A stretch of 64,000 nucleotides of DNA from Flavobacterium gawalongense (GCF_007097265.1 NZ_VJZP01000014.1:22569-86568); one strand, 5' to 3'; shown: positions 17,732-26,484, counted from the stretch's first letter. Notes: a model not told the origin generated them from the sequence alone. Program-made: numbers and translations.

Positions 17732-18038
17732 AATAAGGTATTGTTTATTTTTATTTTTTATAAGTGATATGCTTGAGTATTAAAATCTTTGGTTTTTTAC
17801 AAAGCGAACTTTAATGTTTGCAAAATTAAATAAAAATCACTGAAATACTTATGATTATTCCATTAATTATAGCATTTAACTGTGATTTGTTTATATTTTA
17901 AAAAATGGAAATAAATAGAGTCAATTTATATGAAATTTATAAAAAATATAGATTTTTTGAGACTATTACGTTTTAGTTTTGATTAAATTTGACCGTCTGA
18001 TAAAGCTATTAAACTAAGAACAACCTCAAATTATAATT

Positions 18039-18701
18039 TTGAAAAGAGAAATAATCCAAACACTTGACGGTTCCACAACTATTCATTTACAGGAATGGGA
18101 TGAATGTTATCATTCTAAACACGGGGCAATACAGGAAGCGCAACACGTTTTTATCAAAAATGGATTGTCTTTATTTCAAAACAGACAAATTTCTATTTTA
18201 GAAATTGGTTTTGGAACAGGTTTGAATGCGTTTATCACTTTTCTGGAAGCACGAAAAATGAATCAATCGATCGATTATGTAGGAGTGGAGGCCTATCCGA
18301 TATCAGCAGAGGAAGTTGTATCTATGAATTATGTTGATGAGCTGAATGCGGGCAGTGAAAGTGCTGTGTTTAAAAAAATGCATGAAAGTAATTGGGGAGA
18401 ACAGATTGTTTTGAGCAATGATTTTTTATTGACAAAAAGAAAACAATTTTTTGAAGAAATTGATGATTTAGAAAAATTTGATTTAATCTATTTTGACGCT
18501 TTTGGATATAGAGTTCAGCCGGAATTATGGAGTACCGAAATTTTTAAAAAAATGTATAATAGCCTTAAACCAAAAGGAGTTTTGGTTACTTATGCAGCTC
18601 GAGGTGTTGTAAAAAGGAGTATGATAGAAGTAGGCTTTACTGTCGAGAAACTAGAAGGCCCTCCTGGGAAAAGAGAAATGTTTCGTGCCAAAAAAAAATA
18701 A
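18039..18701 (+). CDS. mnmD: tRNA wobble-uridine methyltransferase MnmD
   Basis: This 220-residue enzyme is the stand-alone MnmD half of E. coli MnmC, which methylates 5-aminomethyl-2-thiouridine at tRNA position 34 to mnm5s2U. The SAM-binding motif ILEIGFGTGLNAFITFLEA is near 50-68. FDLIYFDAFGYRVQPELWS, GVLVTYAARGVVKRSM and GPPGKREMFRA near the C-terminus are strong family signatures. The only start that keeps the N-terminus is TTG at 18039: an in-frame stop lies about eight codons upstream and the next ATG is near codon 75. The FAD oxidase half (MnmC) is absent, as usual in this phylum. Confidence 0.9.
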   Translation: MKREIIQTLDGSTTIHLQEWDECYHSKHGAIQEAQHVFIKNGLSLFQNRQISILEIGFGTGLNAFITFLEARKMNQSIDYVGVEAYPISAEEVVSMNYVDELNAGSESAVFKKMHESNWGEQIVLSNDFLLTKRKQFFEEIDDLEKFDLIYFDAFGYRVQPELWSTEIFKKMYNSLKPKGVLVTYAARGVVKRSMIEVGFTVEKLEGPPGKREMFRAKKK

Positions 18702-18848
18702 TAAAACACGGAGATTTATAGTTTATAAATTGCTTTTTTATAGTTGAAAAAAAAAATAAAAAAGAATGTTAATTAGTCATGTTGTGTATTAAAAAAATGT
18801 ATTTTTACAATAGTTAATAAAAATTGATAACCCAAATCTTAATTTATT

Positions 18849-19046
18849 ATGTCGAAAATTATGTTCGATTACACAAAATCAGTACTTGAAAGAGTAAGTT
18901 TTGACCCGATGCTTTTTTGCAAAGAATTAGAAAAAGCGATTAAAACGTTATTACCATACGAAATGGAACAATTACGAGAATGGTTGTTAAATTTCACGAT
19001 TGGAAAACCAGAATTAAAACAATGTTTACTAATCGTAAATTCATAA
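18849..19046 (+). CDS. Small conserved-looking protein, unknown function
   Basis: The 65-residue product (MSKIMFDYTKSVLERVSFDP...) is soluble and helical, with EKAIKTLLPYEMEQLREWLL as an amphipathic core. It starts after an AT-rich leader and ends in its own strong terminator, which supports real expression. The composition and the KTLLPYE motif recall short proteins seen in many Flavobacteria; no function is known to me. It is convergent with oxyR. Confidence 0.7.
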   Translation: MSKIMFDYTKSVLERVSFDPMLFCKELEKAIKTLLPYEMEQLREWLLNFTIGKPELKQCLLIVNS

Positions 19047-19050
19047 ATAA

Positions 19051-19080
19051 AAAAGGAACCTTAAATCGGTTCCTTTTTTT
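19051..19080. terminator. Terminator shared by the small protein gene and oxyR
   Basis: AAAAGGAACC (19051-19060) pairs with GGTTCCTTTT (19068-19077) across a 7-nt loop and runs into T. It lies 4 bp past the small gene and at the oxyR stop, so it can serve both strands. Confidence 0.85.
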
Positions 19081-19083
19081 ATT

Positions 19084-20025
19084 TTATTTTTTTTGAAGTG
19101 GACTAATAATTTGGACATTTTGAAAAACAATTGCTCCTTTTATAACACCTGCAATTGTACTTCTAAGTGCATTAATTATCTGAATTTTCAATTCGCTTTT
19201 TGGGAAAATCAAGCTGACTTCTCGTGCAGGTTTTGGTTCCTTAAAATGGCGTAGCTTTATTTTGTCAGATTCTTTCAAATCTAAAGTATGCAAATAGGGT
19301 AGTAATGTAGTTCCTAAACCTTCATCGGCCAATTTTATTAAAGTTTCAAAACTTCCGCTTTCTATTTGAAAATGATTGATTTCATTTTTACCGGTATTTT
19401 TGCATAAGTTCAAAATTCCATCGCGAAAACAATGTCCGTCCTGCAATAGTAGAATCTCATCTAAGTTTAAATCGGAGACTTCTATTTCTTCTTTTTGGAA
19501 ATTATGATGACTCTCCGGAATGTAAGCTACAAAAGGTTCAAAGTACAAAACAATTTCTTTAATTTTTTCTTCCAACAAAGGAGTTGCCGCAATGGCAGCA
19601 TCAAGATGTCCGTTATTGAGTTTTGTAATAATCTCTTCCGTGTTTAACTCTTCGATGATGAGCTTTACTTTGGGATATTTTTTTATAAAATTACTCAAAA
19701 ACATGGGTAATAAGGTAGGCATAATAGTAGGAATTATTCCTAATCTAAATTCGCCGCCAATAAACCCTTTTTGTTGTTCAACGATGTCTTGAATTCTATC
19801 CGCTTCATTAACAATGTTTTTAGCTTGATTGACAATTTTTTGTCCAATATCCGTGAGCTGAATTGGTTTTTTTGTACGATCGAATATTTGAATGCTTAAT
19901 TCTTCCTCTATTTTCTGAATTTGCATGCTCAAAGTAGGCTGAGTTACAAAACATTTTTCGGCAGCAAGAGTGAAATTTTTATGTTCGGCTACAGCCAAAA
20001 CATATTTTAATTGAGTGATTGTCAT
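19084..20025 (-). CDS. oxyR: Hydrogen peroxide sensor, LysR-family regulator OxyR
   Basis: This 313-residue LysR-type regulator has an N-terminal winged helix-turn-helix (MTITQLKYVLAVAEHKNFTL...CFVTQPTLSMQIQKIEEEL). Its C-terminal sensor domain carries QDGHCFRDGILNLC. The two cysteines fall at residues 199 and 208, the same numbers and spacing as the redox pair of E. coli OxyR, which form a disulphide on peroxide exposure. This is strong support for OxyR rather than another LysR protein. The divergent position normally taken by a peroxide-defence gene holds only a short frame resembling the N-terminus of Dps (20144-20215). Confidence 0.93.
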   Translation of the reverse strand: MTITQLKYVLAVAEHKNFTLAAEKCFVTQPTLSMQIQKIEEELSIQIFDRTKKPIQLTDIGQKIVNQAKNIVNEADRIQDIVEQQKGFIGGEFRLGIIPTIMPTLLPMFLSNFIKKYPKVKLIIEELNTEEIITKLNNGHLDAAIAATPLLEEKIKEIVLYFEPFVAYIPESHHNFQKEEIEVSDLNLDEILLLQDGHCFRDGILNLCKNTGKNEINHFQIESGSFETLIKLADEGLGTTLLPYLHTLDLKESDKIKLRHFKEPKPAREVSLIFPKSELKIQIINALRSTIAGVIKGAIVFQNVQIISPLQKK

Positions 20026-20143
20026 GTTTATAATAATTTCTGATGTAAATTTAGTAAAACTATAACTTTTTACTATAGTGTTTTCTATTAAAACTTATGC
20101 TAAATTTACATTTGAAAGAAATTATATAAAAAACTCAATATTA

Positions 20144-20215
20144 ATGAAAATAAATATTTTAGGATTACCCGTTAAAGGATCTGAATTAATTGTAACAATA
20201 CTAAAGTATCTGTGA
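20144..20215 (+). pseudogene. Apparent N-terminal remnant of dps
   Basis: A 23-codon frame encodes MKINILGLPVKGSELIVTIL-KYL and then stops. The opening NILGLPVKxSE resembles the N-terminus I remember for flavobacterial Dps-family (DNA-binding ferritin-like) proteins. The ferritin core that should follow (FQVYYQNLRGxHWN-like) is not found in any frame before the carbonic anhydrase gene. Dps is a common OxyR target encoded divergently from oxyR in this group. A deletion that removed nearly all of dps explains this; chance similarity of a short peptide is the alternative. Confidence 0.45.
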
Positions 20216-20305
20216 AATAATCAATAAAATTGAGAATGATTTTTTTTAAGTAAATAAAACGATTAATTTTATTTTACATTTGATTCAACAAAGACAGTAT
20301 TCTTT

Positions 20306-20941
20306 ATGAGCGATTTTTATAAAAAAATATTAGAAAATAATAAAAAATGGGTCGAAACTTCTTTAGCTAGTGATCCAAATTATTTTGAAGATTTAGCCAA
20401 AGGACAAACACCACCATTATTATGGATTGGTTGTTCGGATAGTAGGGTTCCGGCAAATGAAATCGTTGGTGCAAAACCAGGAGAGGTTTTTGTTCATCGA
20501 AACATTGCCAATATGGTAATCCATTCCGACATGAATATGTTAAGTGTTTTGGATTATGCCGTGAATGTTTTGAAAGTAAAACATGTACTTGTTTGTGGTC
20601 ATTATGGCTGTGGTGGTATAAAAGCTGCTATGGGTAATGAATCTATTGGGATTATTGATAATTGGATTCGACATATAAAAGATGTATATCGTTTGCATAA
20701 CGAATATTTGGATTCGATTACTGATGAAAATGAGCGATTTAATGCTTTTGTAGAAATTAATGTGAAGGAGCAAGTATTTGATTTGGCTAAAACTTCTATT
20801 GTGCAATCAGCTTGGAAAAACGGACAAGAATTAACATTACACGGTTGGGCATACGGATTGAATTCTGGATTTGTAACTGATTTGGATGTCAATGTCAGTT
20901 CCGATAAAGATTTGGATAATGTATACCAATTAAAATTTTAA
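20306..20941 (+). CDS. can: Beta-class carbonic anhydrase
   Basis: This zinc enzyme hydrates CO2 to bicarbonate. The 211 residues match bacterial beta-carbonic anhydrases. The zinc ligands are C43 (CSDSRVPANEI, with the D45-R47 dyad), H99 and C102 (HYGCGGIKAAM). HRNIANMV (about 64-71) and HGWAYGL near the C-terminus are further signatures. No signal peptide is present, so it is cytosolic. It lies 90 bp after the Dps-like fragment; the OxyR-controlled promoter region may now lead into it, which is speculative. It ends in a bidirectional terminator. Confidence 0.96.
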   Translation: MSDFYKKILENNKKWVETSLASDPNYFEDLAKGQTPPLLWIGCSDSRVPANEIVGAKPGEVFVHRNIANMVIHSDMNMLSVLDYAVNVLKVKHVLVCGHYGCGGIKAAMGNESIGIIDNWIRHIKDVYRLHNEYLDSITDENERFNAFVEINVKEQVFDLAKTSIVQSAWKNGQELTLHGWAYGLNSGFVTDLDVNVSSDKDLDNVYQLKF

Positions 20942-20969
20942 AAAAAAATCGCTTTCGGGCGATTTTTTT
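20941..20969. terminator. Terminator shared by can and the LETM1-related gene
   Basis: A6-TCGC (to 20952) pairs with GCGA-T6 (from 20959) across a TTTCGG loop. It overlaps the stop codon of the convergent gene and works on both strands. Confidence 0.85.
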
Positions 20970-22170
20970 ATTCATTTTCGTCTAGATTTTCATTAAAAGC
21001 TGACGGCAAAAGTGTAGGGATAAATTTTATCAAAATCGGCAATAATAAACTACCACCCGGAAGTAAAAATATAGTCAAGGAAGGAATCGTTTTGCAAATC
21101 TCCAACAACTGTTTTTTTACTTTTTTCTTTTCTTTCTCATCCAAATCCCTTCGGGTAGAATAGGCTAAAAGAAGCATTAATTCTTTGCTTTGAACAATTT
21201 CCTTTATCAATCGGCTTTTATTACGGCTTACTAAAGTAACAACACTTTGAGTGGTTTGGTCATAAAAGTGTTTGACAGGATTCGAGTAATTGAAGTAAGG
21301 AATTTCTTTTTTATGTTTGGTAATAAATTCATTAGTACTGTTTATACTCTGATCTACAAAATCATCTGAAATCGATAACGTTTCAGCTAATGAATGTAAA
21401 AAATAGGCTTCATTATTTTCAATTATTCCATCACTCCACAAAGCCATTCCGGCAATATCTATCAAATAATATTTTTCTAATTCATTTGTAAAATAATCCA
21501 GTTGAAGTGTTTCCAGACTTTGAACGGAAACTCTGGAAAATTTACTGTAACGTATGGAAGCTTCAAAAAGTTTAATCAACAGATCATCATACTGCGATTT
21601 GTTGGACTTAATTTTCAGGGCAAGTGTTACAATATTTACAATTGTTTCTTCAATTTTCTTTAGGTATTTTTCAGGAATTGTCCCATGTATTAAGTATTGA
21701 CGAAAAGCTAGTATATCTATAAACAATAAAGCATTCGTTACAAGATGGGAGAAACTTTTACTAATGACAGTATCATTGGTTTGGACACGTTCATCAATTA
21801 TTTTTTCCAGTGTTAAGGAAAGAGAATGTTTAGGCATCATTTTTTTAAATAAATTAAATCCTTGGGGATTCATTTGATTATAAAAAGTAACGGCCTGCTT
21901 AATGAAATTTTCAGCACTAATTTCTTCGTTGGTTAGACAAAAAACGTCGTATAAAGTATTTAATAAGGCAACTTTAGAAATCTCTTCCTTAAACCAACCT
22001 TTGGTATTAATTGTATTTACGGTTTCAAATGTAATTATATGGCCATAGATAAAACCGGTATTTCTGACCTTATGATAAAATGAATCAGTAGTTTTAGAAA
22101 CAGTTTCCTTAGAAAATTTTTGTTCTATAAAAAATTTATCTATCCAACCTGATGCCGAAGGGTTAATCAT
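20968..22170 (-). CDS. LETM1-related protein
   Basis: The 400-residue protein ends in a LETM1-like segment, LAYSTRRDLDEKEKKKVKKQ followed by LLEICKTIPSLTIFLLPGGS and LLLPILIKFIPTLLPSAF, closely resembling the conserved helix of mitochondrial LETM1 and of Bacteroidota 'LETM1-related biofilm-associated' proteins. The preceding 320 residues are helical and soluble, with an acidic stretch ALWSDGIIENNEAYFLHSLAE like a TerB-type helix bundle. The C-terminal hydrophobic stretch (about 362-392) could insert in the membrane. Its role is unknown; LETM1 is linked to cation exchange and to ribosome binding. It is transcribed alone. Confidence 0.8.
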   Translation of the reverse strand: MINPSASGWIDKFFIEQKFSKETVSKTTDSFYHKVRNTGFIYGHIITFETVNTINTKGWFKEEISKVALLNTLYDVFCLTNEEISAENFIKQAVTFYNQMNPQGFNLFKKMMPKHSLSLTLEKIIDERVQTNDTVISKSFSHLVTNALLFIDILAFRQYLIHGTIPEKYLKKIEETIVNIVTLALKIKSNKSQYDDLLIKLFEASIRYSKFSRVSVQSLETLQLDYFTNELEKYYLIDIAGMALWSDGIIENNEAYFLHSLAETLSISDDFVDQSINSTNEFITKHKKEIPYFNYSNPVKHFYDQTTQSVVTLVSRNKSRLIKEIVQSKELMLLLAYSTRRDLDEKEKKKVKKQLLEICKTIPSLTIFLLPGGSLLLPILIKFIPTLLPSAFNENLDENE

Positions 22171-22230
22171 TGTTTTAATTTGAAGCTACAAAGCTATGTT
22201 TTTTTATGGTTTTGTCATTAAATTAAAATT

Positions 22231-22266
22231 AAAAAACCGTCTCGTATTTGTAACGAAACGGTTTTT
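22231..22266. terminator. Terminator after sodC
   Basis: AAAAAACCGTCTCGT pairs with ACGAAACGGTTTTTT across a 7-nt loop with one mismatch. It lies just past the sodC stop on the minus strand and ends in T on both strands. Confidence 0.85.
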
Positions 22267-22283
22267 TGCCTATAATTTAAATC

Positions 22284-22811
22284 TTATTTAATTATAGCTG
22301 AACAGGCTACTCTTGCACCCGCATTGCCAGCTGGTTGAGAAATAAAATCGTCAGTTCCTTGATGAACGATTAATCCTTTTCCCAGTATATCCTTAGTTGT
22401 ATCTCCACAACCAATGCACCATTCATCAGTTGTTAAAGTAATTGTACCATTTCCTTTTTCATCAGCAGTGAAATTTCCGATATCGCCTTTGTGATATTCA
22501 CCAATTCCCCATTTCCCATGTTTTTTAAATGTTGGGTTCCAATGTCCTCCTGCGGAACTTCCATCAGCGGCTGTGCAATCTGACTTCTCATGGATGTGTA
22601 TAGCATGAATGCCAGGTTTTAGTCCGGATAATTTTGCAACGAAAGTTACTTTTTCATTTTTTTCTACAAAAGTTGCAGTTCCAGAAACGTTGCTTTCACT
22701 TTTTGGTTCGAAAGCAAGGACTAATATTTTATCAGGATTAAAAGCCGTATTGGTTTTGCAACCAATAAAAACAGCTAACACAATGCTAAATAGCAACACT
22801 AATTTTTTCAT
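22284..22811 (-). CDS. sodC: Cu/Zn superoxide dismutase, lipoprotein
   Basis: This periplasmic enzyme dismutates superoxide. The 175-residue sequence has a lipoprotein signal with lipobox VFIGC (Cys18). Metal ligands and signatures are visible: HAIHIHE (Cu), GGHWNP and KHGKWG...GEYHKGDIGN (bridging and Zn histidines), GKGLIVHQGTDDF (Cu and Zn ligands) and NAGARVAC with the active-site arginine and disulphide cysteine. Together with oxyR and the remains of dps it makes this stretch an oxidative-stress neighbourhood, though each gene has its own terminator. Confidence 0.95.
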   Translation of the reverse strand: MKKLVLLFSIVLAVFIGCKTNTAFNPDKILVLAFEPKSESNVSGTATFVEKNEKVTFVAKLSGLKPGIHAIHIHEKSDCTAADGSSAGGHWNPTFKKHGKWGIGEYHKGDIGNFTADEKGNGTITLTTDEWCIGCGDTTKDILGKGLIVHQGTDDFISQPAGNAGARVACSAIIK

Positions 22812-23052
22812 GATACGTTTTATTTCAAAGGTAAGAAAATTTTGTATTAGAGATAATATGATTATGTTTTAATAATTCAATTGTATAGGAATTTTACAAT
22901 ATTCATTTCAAATTGGTAAACAATATCTTTGTAATTTTGAAAGCAGTAGCAATTGATATAAACAAAACTCTTGATTGTGTTTTGTAGCAAATAAAAGAGA
23001 GCCAAGATATCTGATTTTTTTCTTTCGGAAAAACATAAAAAATAGTTTTAAA

Positions 23053-23426
23053 ATGAAGCACAAAGAATTAGCCAAAACAAGTTGGGGTTTGTTGAAGCGA
23101 ACCTACCAGGAATTTGAGGATGATAACGGCATAAAGTTAAGCGCCTCATTGTCCTATTATACTATATTTTCATTGCCTCCATTATTAATTATTATTTTGT
23201 CTATTTTTAGTTTTTTCTTTGGAAGAGAAGCGGTTACCGGAAGATTTTTTGGACAAATTAATGGAATGGTTGGTAATGAAGCTGCGATTCAAATTCAGGA
23301 AACTATTAAGAATATTGAATTGTCGATAGCGTTACATTTGCAACAATATTTGGAGGGATTATGTTGCTAATAGGGGCCTCGGGTGATGGGCTTGAGATAC
23401 GATTTTTAAAACTCTCTTTTTTGTAA
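23053..23426 (+). pseudogene. Broken YihY/BrkB-family membrane protein gene
   Basis: From the ATG at 23053 the frame encodes MKHKELAKTSWGLLKRTYQE and a first membrane helix (LSYYTIFSLPPLLIIILSIF), the start of the YihY/BrkB family, normally about 300 residues. After NIELS near 23325 the frame is lost and stops at 23368-23370. A shifted frame from 23334 continues with TFATIFGGIMLLIGASG, clearly the next conserved helix of the same family, and stops at 23424-23426. So there is one frameshift plus loss of the C-terminal two thirds. An upstream ATG at 22975 would add 26 unlikely residues. Confidence 0.85.
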
Positions 23427-23495
23427 TATTTTTGTTTAAAAATTGAATATTGGCAATATTTTTGTTTTACTTCCGAAAGAATAAAATTTGATCAT

Positions 23496-23924
23496 ATGAA
23501 AAAAATAATTTTGTCGCTAACCATTTTATGTTTAGTATTTATCTCTTGCAATTCATTTAAAACAACAATGGGTAAAACAGCTTCACTTGAAGGAACTTGG
23601 GAGTTAAATTATGTATCAGGACCGAGAATCGCTTTTGAGGGATTGTATCCAAATAAAAGGCCTACCATCACTTTCGATTTGAAAGGGAACAGCATTTCAG
23701 GAAGCAACAGTTGCAACCGTTATTCCGGGAAATTAAATGCAGATGGAAATAAAATCAGTTTCAAAGAACCAATGGCAGTGACCAAAATGTTTTGTCCCGG
23801 AGAAGGGGAGAGTATTTACATGTCAACGCTTCAAAAAATAGATTCCTATTCCATTTCAGAAGATGGAAAGACATTAAATTTCATCATGGGCGATATCGCG
23901 ATGATGCGTTTTGAGAAAAAATAA
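23496..23924 (+). CDS. META-domain lipoprotein (HslJ-like)
   Basis: The 142-residue precursor has a lipoprotein signal (LVFISC, Cys18) and a META/HslJ domain: LEGTWELNYVSGPRI, RPTITFDLKGNSISGSNSCN-RYSG, the invariant GxNSCNxYxG-type motif, and a C-terminal strand. The two central cysteines (SCN and MFCPGE) are typical of these small heat- and stress-associated envelope proteins. Function is not established in Bacteroidota. It lies 69 bp after the broken yihY gene and 63 bp before the DUF4251 gene; the latter two may share a transcript ending at the terminator near 24560. Confidence 0.85.
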   Translation: MKKIILSLTILCLVFISCNSFKTTMGKTASLEGTWELNYVSGPRIAFEGLYPNKRPTITFDLKGNSISGSNSCNRYSGKLNADGNKISFKEPMAVTKMFCPGEGESIYMSTLQKIDSYSISEDGKTLNFIMGDIAMMRFEKK

Positions 23925-23987
23925 ATTCAAAATTTTTGAAGGTTTATTTAATATTTTGCAAAATTATAAAATTAGATATTTTAAAAA

Positions 23988-24521
23988 ATGGATACCATGA
24001 AAACAAAAACAGTAATTTTAGTACTGTTTCTTTCGCTGATTGTAACGGCAAGTTATGCTCAGGAAAAAAGTAAGAAACAATTAAGAGCGGAACGTAAAAT
24101 CGAAAAAGAGAAACAAATAGCATCTTTGGTTGATGCTAAAGAGTTTGTTTTTATTGGAAGAACAGCCTTAGGTCAAGGGTTTAGAAGTATTGATTTAACC
24201 ACTAATTCAAATTATGTGGAATTTAAGCCAGATAAAATTAAGAGTGAAATGCCTTTTTTTGGTAGGGCTTATAGTGGTGTTGCCTATGGCAGCAGGGACG
24301 GTGGCTTGAATTTTGAAGGAAGTCCAAAAGAATTTACTGTTGAAAAAGGGAGAAAAACCTATCAAATAAAAACGACTGTCAAGGGAGATACGGATGTATA
24401 CCAACTATTTCTTTCCGTTTCTTCTGGAGGCAATGCAACACTTACAATTAATTCTAATAATCGAAGTTCGATTTCCTATAATGGAGAAATTAGACCAATA
24501 GAAAAAAAAGAAGTCAAGTAA
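23988..24521 (+). CDS. DUF4251 family exported protein
   Basis: The 177-residue precursor has a signal peptide ending ASYAQ; the true start may be the second ATG at 23997 (MKTKTVILVLFL), since MDT adds nothing. A lysine-rich linker (KKQLRAERKIEKEKQ) leads into the DUF4251 domain: EFVFIGRTALGQGFRSIDLT, YVEFKPDKIKSEMPFFGRAY, VYQLFLSVSSGGNATLTINS. Known members are periplasmic or surface proteins of Bacteroidota without an assigned role. A strong terminator follows. Confidence 0.85.
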   Translation: MDTMKTKTVILVLFLSLIVTASYAQEKSKKQLRAERKIEKEKQIASLVDAKEFVFIGRTALGQGFRSIDLTTNSNYVEFKPDKIKSEMPFFGRAYSGVAYGSRDGGLNFEGSPKEFTVEKGRKTYQIKTTVKGDTDVYQLFLSVSSGGNATLTINSNNRSSISYNGEIRPIEKKEVK

Positions 24522-24537
24522 TTTTTCAATTAAAATA

Positions 24538-24577
24538 AAAAAACCGTCTTGTTCCTGAAAACAAGGCGGTTTTTTAA
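24538..24577. terminator. Terminator between DUF4251 and the acyl-CoA dehydrogenase gene
   Basis: ACCGTCTTGT pairs with ACAAGGCGGT (one G-T wobble) with A and T runs outside, forming a stem that can end both convergent transcripts. Confidence 0.85.
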
Positions 24578-24607
24578 AAATAAATAAACTAAAAAATAGT
24601 TTTGTAT

Positions 24608-26398
24608 CTAGAAACAATATTCGTTTTTAGCTACTAATTTTGTAGTGATTGTTTCTCTTAATCCTACAATATTGGGCATGTTTGTATATTTTGTAAAACG
24701 GCGTAAACCCATTAACATCATACGTTGTTCATCCCCTTCCGCAAAAGAGATTACACTTTCTTTTCCTTTTTGAGTAACGGTGTCTACTGCTTTATATAAG
24801 TATAATTTTGCCATGGCAATTTGCTCCTGTACTTTGGCTTCTCCTTCTTTTTTGGCTAATTTTTCGGTTCTGAGAATAGTACTTTCTGCCATGTAAATTT
24901 CAATCAGAATATCGGAAGCTGCCATCAGTAACTGTTGGTGTGCATCTAAATCCGGACCATATTTTTGAACAGCTCCACCTGCAACCATTAAGAATGCTTT
25001 TTTCAATTTACCAATCATTTCTTTTTCTTCGGCAAATAATTCAGAATAATCAGGAGTGTCAAAAGATGGTATTCCCATTAATTCTTCTTGTACTTTTGAT
25101 GCTGGTCCAAGTAAATCAACGTGCCCTTTCATCGCTTTTTTGATTAACATTCCTACAGATAACATTCTGTTGATTTCGTTGGTTCCTTCGTAAATACGTG
25201 CAATTCTGGCATCTCTCCAAGCACTTTCCATTGGCGTGTCTTCTGAAAATCCCATTCCTCCGAAGATTTGGATTCCTTCATCTGCACAATTTTGAATATC
25301 TTCAGAAACGGCCACTTTTAGAATAGAACATTCAATGGCATACTCTTCAATCCCTTTTAATTCAGCTTCTTGATGTGATGCTCCTTCGGTTTCACGTGAC
25401 GCAATTCGATCTTCAATATCTTTTGCAGCACGATAAGTAGCGCTTTCTCCGGCATAACAGGAAGTTGCCATTTCGGCTAATTTTGCCCGGATGGCCCCAA
25501 ACTGTGAAATAGCGGTATTGAATTGTATTCTTTCATTAGCGTATTTTGTTGAGTTTGAAATAACTCTGCGTTGTGCGTCCAAACAGGCAGCGGCCAATTT
25601 AATTCGGCCTACATTCAAGGCATTCATGGCTATTTTGAAACCATTTCCTCTTTCGGATAACATGTTTTCAACAGGAACTTTTGTATCTGTAAAGAAAACC
25701 TGACGCGTAGAAGAGGAGCGAATTCCTAATTTATGTTCTTCTTCGTTCATAGAAATACCATTATTTGGATCATTTTCCACAATAAAGCCGGTTATGTTTT
25801 TATCGTCTCCTATACGGGCAAAAACAATAAAGACATTACAAAATCCTGCATTTGTAATCCACATTTTTTGCCCTGTGATTTTATAATATGTTCCATCCTC
25901 AGATAATACCGCTTTTGTTTTTCCGGAATTGGCATCACTACCAGCGCCTGGTTCAGTCAAACAATACGATCCAAACCATTCGCCAGAGGCTAATTTGGGA
26001 ACGTATTTTTGCTTTTGCTCTTCTGTGCCGTATAAAGTTATTGGTAGGGTACCAATTCCGGTATGAGCCCCAAATGCGGATGAAAAAGAACCTGTAGCTC
26101 CTGAAATATAATCGCAAACGAGTACGGTATCTACAAATCCCATTCCCAATCCTCCATAAGCTTCTGGAACGGATATGCCTAAAAGCCCTAATTCAGCTGC
26201 TTTGCGCATACATTCTACTGTAAAGGCAAAATCTCGTTTTTCGAATCGGTCTTTGTTGGGCCAAATTTCTTTGTCCACAAACTCTCTTACAGAGTCACGC
26301 ATCATTAATTGTTCTTCATTGAAATCTTCTGGAGTGAAGATATCTTCGCACTTTGTTTCTTTTACCAGGAATTGACCTCCTCTTGTTTTGTCGCTCAT
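24608..26398 (-). CDS. Acyl-CoA dehydrogenase (long/very-long-chain type)
   Basis: This FAD enzyme catalyses the first step of beta-oxidation, acyl-CoA to trans-2-enoyl-CoA. At 596 residues it is longer than the roughly 380 of short-chain enzymes and has the C-terminal extension of the VLCAD-like class. Signatures are YCLTEPGAGSDANS, GQKMWITNAGFCNVFIVFAR and IARIYEGTNEINR (catalytic glutamate in YEGT). It is the last gene of the locus with thiolase and the hydratase-dehydrogenase fusion, all on the minus strand, but a 28-bp inverted repeat lies between it and the thiolase. Confidence 0.95.
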   Translation of the reverse strand: MSDKTRGGQFLVKETKCEDIFTPEDFNEEQLMMRDSVREFVDKEIWPNKDRFEKRDFAFTVECMRKAAELGLLGISVPEAYGGLGMGFVDTVLVCDYISGATGSFSSAFGAHTGIGTLPITLYGTEEQKQKYVPKLASGEWFGSYCLTEPGAGSDANSGKTKAVLSEDGTYYKITGQKMWITNAGFCNVFIVFARIGDDKNITGFIVENDPNNGISMNEEEHKLGIRSSSTRQVFFTDTKVPVENMLSERGNGFKIAMNALNVGRIKLAAACLDAQRRVISNSTKYANERIQFNTAISQFGAIRAKLAEMATSCYAGESATYRAAKDIEDRIASRETEGASHQEAELKGIEEYAIECSILKVAVSEDIQNCADEGIQIFGGMGFSEDTPMESAWRDARIARIYEGTNEINRMLSVGMLIKKAMKGHVDLLGPASKVQEELMGIPSFDTPDYSELFAEEKEMIGKLKKAFLMVAGGAVQKYGPDLDAHQQLLMAASDILIEIYMAESTILRTEKLAKKEGEAKVQEQIAMAKLYLYKAVDTVTQKGKESVISFAEGDEQRMMLMGLRRFTKYTNMPNIVGLRETITTKLVAKNEYCF

Positions 26399-26484
26399 GA
26401 CTTATTATTTTAAATGATGAATTTTTAAATTATTTTGTATTTCCTTCCTGCGAAGTTCTTATTATTTATATTTTTTCCTCAATC

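Noticed and set aside
22975..23052. A 26-codon N-terminal extension of the broken yihY gene
   Set aside because: It contains KREPRYLIFFFRKN, not like YihY starts; MKHKELAKTSWGLLKRTYQE is the family-like start.
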